A stretch of 64,000 bases of DNA from Pedobacter frigoris (lineage in GTDB: Bacteria > Bacteroidota > Bacteroidia > Sphingobacteriales > Sphingobacteriaceae), in assembly GCF_005116445.1 (NCBI RefSeq), contig NZ_SWBQ01000003.1, positions 186,001 to 250,000 on the forward strand, given 5' to 3'. The notes under the pieces were generated by a model. It saw nothing but the letters and a program-made list of their open reading frames with translations. It did not search any database and was not told the origin of the DNA. The position numbers and the translations under genes are program-made. Every line of letters begins with the position of its first letter. The stretch's first letter is position 1. Below are positions 60,404-64,000 of this stretch, in pieces.

Positions 60404-61654
60404 ATGAAAACAACGTTTACAAAAACGCTTCTTGCCTTAGCGTTTGCAGGAGTATTAAGTTCTTGCGATAAAAAATCTGATAGAGAAGTGGTTCCACCAA
60501 ACCCTGGAAATTACATTATTGCAGTTACCCCAACCGCCATTGCCAGTAAGGCTGATTACCTGGTAACAACGGCCAGTCTTGACACAGGTAAAGTATCTAT
60601 CATTGGCAACGGCACTGAACAGGCTGGTTTGTATAGATATTACGTAACTGCGAACAACAAATTCTTTAGCATGTTATACGGTCAGGGTAGTCCGGGTGCA
60701 GTAACTGTTTACGGCATTACTGATGGTAAATTAAAAAAACTTAACGACTTTACTTCTGCCACAGTACATGCTTTTGCACCTGTAAACAATGATATCCTCA
60801 CGATCAAAGTGCCTAGAAGAATTGCTGCCGCGGGTACACCTACGGTTTACGAATGGTACCGTGTAAGCACAGTGACCAATGAAGAGATAGCAAAAGGTAC
60901 TTCAGATGCCATAGCACCAAGCGGTAATGGGGAAATTGCCCATTTGAGCTGGATCAAACAAGTTGGAAATAAAGTATTTGCTCCTTATTTCAGTATCTAC
61001 AATAGCTTCTTCACCAAATTCCCTGATGAGGCTGGAATCGCTGTATTTTCTTATCCGGAAATGCAATATGAAAAAACCATCAGAGATACCAGAACAAGCT
61101 TCATCGGCAGGTATTTCGTTGATGGTCTGGGTCTGGTTGAAAATGGTGATTGCTATGCATTTTCATCATCAGTAGCCGCAGATGACGATCCTGCTACTAC
61201 TGCAGTAGATGCTAAAATGACCTCAACAAAACCTTCAGCGATTACCCGCATTAAAGCAGGCACAACAGAGTTTGACCAAACGTATTTTTTTAACTTCGAA
61301 ACTGCTTCTAATGGTTATGTAATCACCAATTGGTTAAACATTGGCCAAAACAAATTCATAGCGAACATTGAGCCTGTTGCTACAAAAGGGCAGTATGTGA
61401 CTGGTAAGCGTTTGGCTATTGTTGACGTGGTGAATAAAACAGTTACCCCGGTAAACGGTTTCCCTGAAGCTTCGCAAATTTCAAGTATAACTACCACTAA
61501 CTATAGCCCTAAAGACGGAAAAACCGGCTACATAGGTGTGAATTTGATAAACAGCACAACTTATATCTATAAGATAGACGCAAGTACTGCAACCGCTAAG
61601 CAAGGAGTTAAGGTTGAAGGTGGTAACATCACTGCTATTCAGCACATTCAATAA
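60404..61654 (+). CDS. DUF4374 lipoprotein (XusB-like)
   Basis: A 416-residue lipoprotein with signal MKTTFTKTLLALAFAGVLSSC (lipobox LSSC), then a DUF4374 propeller-like body: YIIAVTPTAIASKADYLVTT, FFSMLYGQGSPGAVTVYGIT, EWYRVSTVTNEEIAKGT, VFAPYFSIYNSFFTKFPDEA and GLGLVENGDCYAFSSS. To my knowledge the Bacteroides surface protein XusB, which captures iron-siderophore complexes, is of this type. The gene starts 29 bases after the receptor, and the PepSY gene follows, so it is likely the surface ligand-binding partner of the receptor. Confidence 0.9.
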   Translation: MKTTFTKTLLALAFAGVLSSCDKKSDREVVPPNPGNYIIAVTPTAIASKADYLVTTASLDTGKVSIIGNGTEQAGLYRYYVTANNKFFSMLYGQGSPGAVTVYGITDGKLKKLNDFTSATVHAFAPVNNDILTIKVPRRIAAAGTPTVYEWYRVSTVTNEEIAKGTSDAIAPSGNGEIAHLSWIKQVGNKVFAPYFSIYNSFFTKFPDEAGIAVFSYPEMQYEKTIRDTRTSFIGRYFVDGLGLVENGDCYAFSSSVAADDDPATTAVDAKMTSTKPSAITRIKAGTTEFDQTYFFNFETASNGYVITNWLNIGQNKFIANIEPVATKGQYVTGKRLAIVDVVNKTVTPVNGFPEASQISSITTTNYSPKDGKTGYIGVNLINSTTYIYKIDASTATAKQGVKVEGGNITAIQHIQ

Positions 61655-61708
61655 TTCTAAATCACACCCATACAAACACATTAAATACACACCTAACAAA
61701 TTAGAACA

Positions 61709-63022
61709 ATGATCACCGGAAATAAACCCTCAGCACCGAAAAAGAAGAGCAAGGATTCGCTTTTTAAAAGGATCAACAACTGGCTTCACCTCTGGCTGGG
61801 CCTGATTTCAGGTGTCATTGTTTTAATTGTATGTATCACGGGATGTATCTGGGTGTTCAATGAGGAGATCACTGGTTTGTTGGAACCTGAAACGAAGGTG
61901 GAATGGCAGAACAAACCGGTACTCAGTCCCTCTCAGCTAACTGCTGTTGCTGCCAATTTATATAAAGACAAAGTGCCTTCCTATGCAAACTACCACCAGG
62001 GTGAGGTGATTAACCTCAGTCTGAGGGATAAGGTGGAAAAGAAGGGCGGACGCAGAGGTGAGGGTGGTGGAAGACGAGGCGGTGGTGTGCTGCTCAAGAT
62101 TAATCCTTATAGCGGAGAAGTGATCAGTAAAGAAGTACGCAAACCAGGCGAAACAGATTTTTTCAGGTTCATCCTGAACGGTCACCGTTTCCTTTGGTTG
62201 CCTTATGAAATAGGACGGCCTATTGTGAATTATGGTACAATGATCTTTGTTGTATTGCTGATTACCGGACTGATCTGGTGGTATCCCAAAAAGTGGAATA
62301 AATCTATCACAGACAAGAGCTTCAAAATTAAATGGGGTGCATCTTTTAAGCGGGTAAACCTTGATCTGCACAATGTACTTGGATTTTATTCCTTGTTATT
62401 TTTGTTGGCAATTGCCCTAACCGGAATGGTATATGGCATCAAATGGTATAGTGAAGGACTTTACTGGGTGACTACCGCTGGTGAGAAACTACCGGAATTT
62501 AGAAGAATGGAATCTGATTCCCTGCAGGCAGGTAAGTTTTACACCCCTGTACAGGCTATGGATGCCGCATGGGCAAAGGTGATCGGTAAGCATCCTAAAT
62601 CCACGGGTTTCTATTACAGTTTCCCGGATGCCAAACGTGCAAAGGCAACGATAGACATTACCGTCTACCCTACTGCCGGGCAGTTTTACAATAGTCAAGG
62701 TTATTCCTTTGACCAGCATACGTTAAAGGAACTGAAGCGTAAGGATCCTTATTCAGTTCCGTACGATGAGGCTACGGTTGGACAGAAGCTCCGCAAGATG
62801 AACTACGATATTCATGTAGGCAGTATATTGGGATTCCCGGGTAAGGTATTGGCCTTTCTCGCTTCACTAATCGGCGCTTCCCTCCCTATTACCGGATTCC
62901 TGATCTGGTACGGACGTAAATTCAAAAAGAAAAAAGGCAAATCCGACAAGCCTGCCTCCAGTCGGGCTGAAAATAAAGATCAGCCTAAAAAACCAGTTGT
63001 GAAAGAGGTGATTTTAAATTAG
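61709..63022 (+). CDS. PepSY-associated membrane protein (XusC/PiuB-like)
   Basis: A 437-residue inner-membrane protein with four membrane segments: WLHLWLGLISGVIVLIVCIT, GRPIVNYGTMIFVVLLITGL, LHNVLGFYSLLFLLAIALTG and VLAFLASLIGASLPITGFLI. Membrane-flanking His residues (WLHLWLG, LNGHRFLW, LDLHNVLG, YDIHVGSIL) are placed as heme ligands in family members that act as siderophore-iron reductases. PepSY-type periplasmic regions lie between helices. An odd Gly/Arg-rich insert sits at residues about 111-126 (KKGGRRGEGGGRRGGG), and the C-terminus is Lys-rich. It probably reduces or releases iron from the imported chelate in the periplasm. Confidence 0.92.
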   Translation: MITGNKPSAPKKKSKDSLFKRINNWLHLWLGLISGVIVLIVCITGCIWVFNEEITGLLEPETKVEWQNKPVLSPSQLTAVAANLYKDKVPSYANYHQGEVINLSLRDKVEKKGGRRGEGGGRRGGGVLLKINPYSGEVISKEVRKPGETDFFRFILNGHRFLWLPYEIGRPIVNYGTMIFVVLLITGLIWWYPKKWNKSITDKSFKIKWGASFKRVNLDLHNVLGFYSLLFLLAIALTGMVYGIKWYSEGLYWVTTAGEKLPEFRRMESDSLQAGKFYTPVQAMDAAWAKVIGKHPKSTGFYYSFPDAKRAKATIDITVYPTAGQFYNSQGYSFDQHTLKELKRKDPYSVPYDEATVGQKLRKMNYDIHVGSILGFPGKVLAFLASLIGASLPITGFLIWYGRKFKKKKGKSDKPASSRAENKDQPKKPVVKEVILN

Positions 63023-63052
63023 TACAGAAACTGTAATCAAATATAAAACAAA

Positions 63053-63769
63053 ATGAAAAAGACATTATTTACATTACTGACTGCCCTATTGTGCTTCAGT
63101 ACAACAGGGTTGTTTGCACATGCATTGTGGATAGAAACACCTGCTACAGGCAAGGTTGGACAAAAACAAGCGGTGAAGGTGTTTTACGGAGAATACGCTG
63201 ACCTGGGACGCGACAGTGTTTCTACATGGTACTCTGATGTAAAAGAATTCACACTGTGGCTGGTAGGTCCGGACAACAAGAAAACTCAGCTGAAAGTAAC
63301 ATCTGGTTTGAACTATTTCGAGGGAAGTTTTACTCCTGAGCGAAATGGTTCGTACACTGTCATCGTAAGTCATGAAGCCAAAGAGCTTGGCGGCACCACA
63401 AAATACCATTTCCTTTCAAGCGCAGGTGTGAGTGTAGGGAAAGTTGCGGCGGCAGCATTGCAAAATACCAATGCACTGAGATTACATCTGGAGGACGTTA
63501 CCTCATTGAAAATAAAGAACCCGATCAAAATGACGGCTTTCCTAGGCGACGCCGTTGCCTCTAAAAAAGCGGTGACTGTTTTTTCACCTACAGGATGGTC
63601 TAAAGAATTTTATACTGATGACAAAGGTGGTTTTGAATTTATCCCGCTATGGCCTGGGCGTTATGTGGTTGAAATCAGTGATATGGACAAAAAGGCTACC
63701 GGAACCCATCACGGTAAAGATTATACTGGAGTATGGAAGGGCGCTACATACAGCTTTGAGTTAAAATAA
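63053..63769 (+). CDS. DUF4198 domain exported protein
   Basis: A 238-residue protein with a signal peptide (MKKTLFTLLTALLCFSTTGLFA) and the DUF4198 opening HALWIETPATGKVGQKQAVK. Further segments are VKVFYGEYADLGRDSVSTWY, LWLVGPDNKKTQLKVTSGLN, FTPERNGSYTVIVSHEAKEL and FEFIPLWPGRYVVEISDMDK. DUF4198 is related to periplasmic NikM-like proteins of nickel/cobalt uptake and is seen next to TonB receptors of metals. It may bind metal in the periplasm (His23 begins the mature protein). It is the last gene of the operon, closed by the hairpin at 63796-63827. Confidence 0.9.
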   Translation: MKKTLFTLLTALLCFSTTGLFAHALWIETPATGKVGQKQAVKVFYGEYADLGRDSVSTWYSDVKEFTLWLVGPDNKKTQLKVTSGLNYFEGSFTPERNGSYTVIVSHEAKELGGTTKYHFLSSAGVSVGKVAAAALQNTNALRLHLEDVTSLKIKNPIKMTAFLGDAVASKKAVTVFSPTGWSKEFYTDDKGGFEFIPLWPGRYVVEISDMDKKATGTHHGKDYTGVWKGATYSFELK

Positions 63770-63795
63770 GCTTTAAAAACAATAAAAAGATTTTG

Positions 63796-63830
63796 AAGGT
63801 CCGGTTTGATGATTCAGATCGGACCTTTAT
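63796..63830 (+). terminator. intrinsic terminator of the siderophore-type operon
   Basis: Arms AAGGTCCG (63796-63803) and CGGACCTT (63820-63827) with a 16-base loop, followed by a T-rich tail. It separates the DUF4198 gene from the convergent helix-turn-helix gene. Confidence 0.8.
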
Positions 63831-63840
63831 TATTATTGAG

Positions 63841-64000
63841 CTACATTAACCCCAGTCGGTCTACAATTTCATAAAGCGTACCGAGATTAAAATTATAGGT
63901 ACCACTCAACCACACAGAAATCACCTTTTTATCCTGACCCATCATTTTTGCAAACTGCGTTCTGGTTATATTACGCTTCATCAACACATTTTTTATTGCC
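63841..64000 (-). CDS. XRE-type helix-turn-helix protein (partial, N-terminus outside window)
   Basis: The minus strand from 64000 to the TAG at 63841 encodes about 53 residues ending in an XRE-type DNA-binding helix set (AIKNVLMKRNITRTQFAKMM, GQDKKVISVWLSGTYNFNLG, TLYEIVDRLGLM). The TRTQFAKMMGQDKKVISVWLSG-like core is typical of Cro/CI-type repressors and of antitoxins of toxin-antitoxin pairs. The N-terminus lies outside the window, so length and partner are unknown. Confidence 0.7.
   Translation of the reverse strand, partial: AIKNVLMKRNITRTQFAKMMGQDKKVISVWLSGTYNFNLGTLYEIVDRLGLM

Overview
The window looks like chromosomal DNA of a Bacteroidota bacterium, most probably Sphingobacteriaceae and Pedobacter-like. 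The case rests on SusC/SusD pairs under ECF sigma/FecR control, TlpA proteins with an N-terminal DUF4369-type domain, TonB receptors carrying an N-terminal carboxypeptidase-like domain, promoters of the TTTG-N19-TAnnTTTG type, and a lack of strong Shine-Dalgarno sequences. The genus is inferred from gene content, not proven. I see no rRNA, tRNA, CRISPR array, prophage or insertion sequence. Genes run off both edges: gatB on the left and a small helix-turn-helix gene on the right.

Layout. 1-2200: gatB (partial), a small secreted basic protein, and an ECF sigma factor that lacks region 4. 2300-16950 (all minus strand): a regulatory and outer-membrane import locus in the order sigma, DUF4185-like protein, FecR, second sigma, second FecR, SusC, SusD, DUF4843 lipoprotein, PKD-like lipoprotein and two TlpA thioredoxins. 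No glycosidase or peptidase is present, and a leader with competing hairpins separates FecR from SusC. 16970-21800: an AsmA-like protein, then a Gfo/Idh/MocA oxidoreductase divergent from a DUF1080 protein, a 44-residue membrane protein and a REP-like palindrome. 21800-29200: alaS, a MerR regulator, a long isolated hairpin, and a helix-hairpin-helix/beta-barrel protein paired with ComEC. 29250-34760: methylglutaconyl-CoA hydratase-like protein, DUF4412-like protein, an LtaS-type phosphoglycerol transferase and a dipeptidyl peptidase IV. 34870-37440: an MCE (Mla-type) lipid transporter whose last gene overlaps a convergent hybrid histidine kinase. A second, PAS-containing kinase follows.

41400-46100: an aldose-epimerase-like protein, a TonB receptor/DUF4249 pair and an OmpA-like lipoprotein. 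46360-52410: the complete four-gene ligase-associated DNA repair set (exonuclease, ATP-dependent ligase, DEXH helicase, PdeM), with an 11-bp tandem repeat in front of the helicase. 52380-55920: an undescribed ferritin-like diiron protein, then bioA, a NUDIX hydrolase and a CDF metal transporter, the last three translationally coupled. 56060-57740: a class I aminotransferase preceded by a 22-bp tandem repeat, and a VOC protein. 57870-63770: an iron/xenosiderophore-type operon (TonB receptor, DUF4374 lipoprotein, PepSY membrane protein, DUF4198 protein). It has a near-ideal promoter, a 19-bp dyad lying over that promoter, and a two-hairpin leader.

Most promising for follow-up are the leader between FecR and SusC (11937-12015), the hydrolase-free SusCD/TlpA locus, the diiron protein next to bioA, and the operator plus structured leader of the siderophore-type operon.
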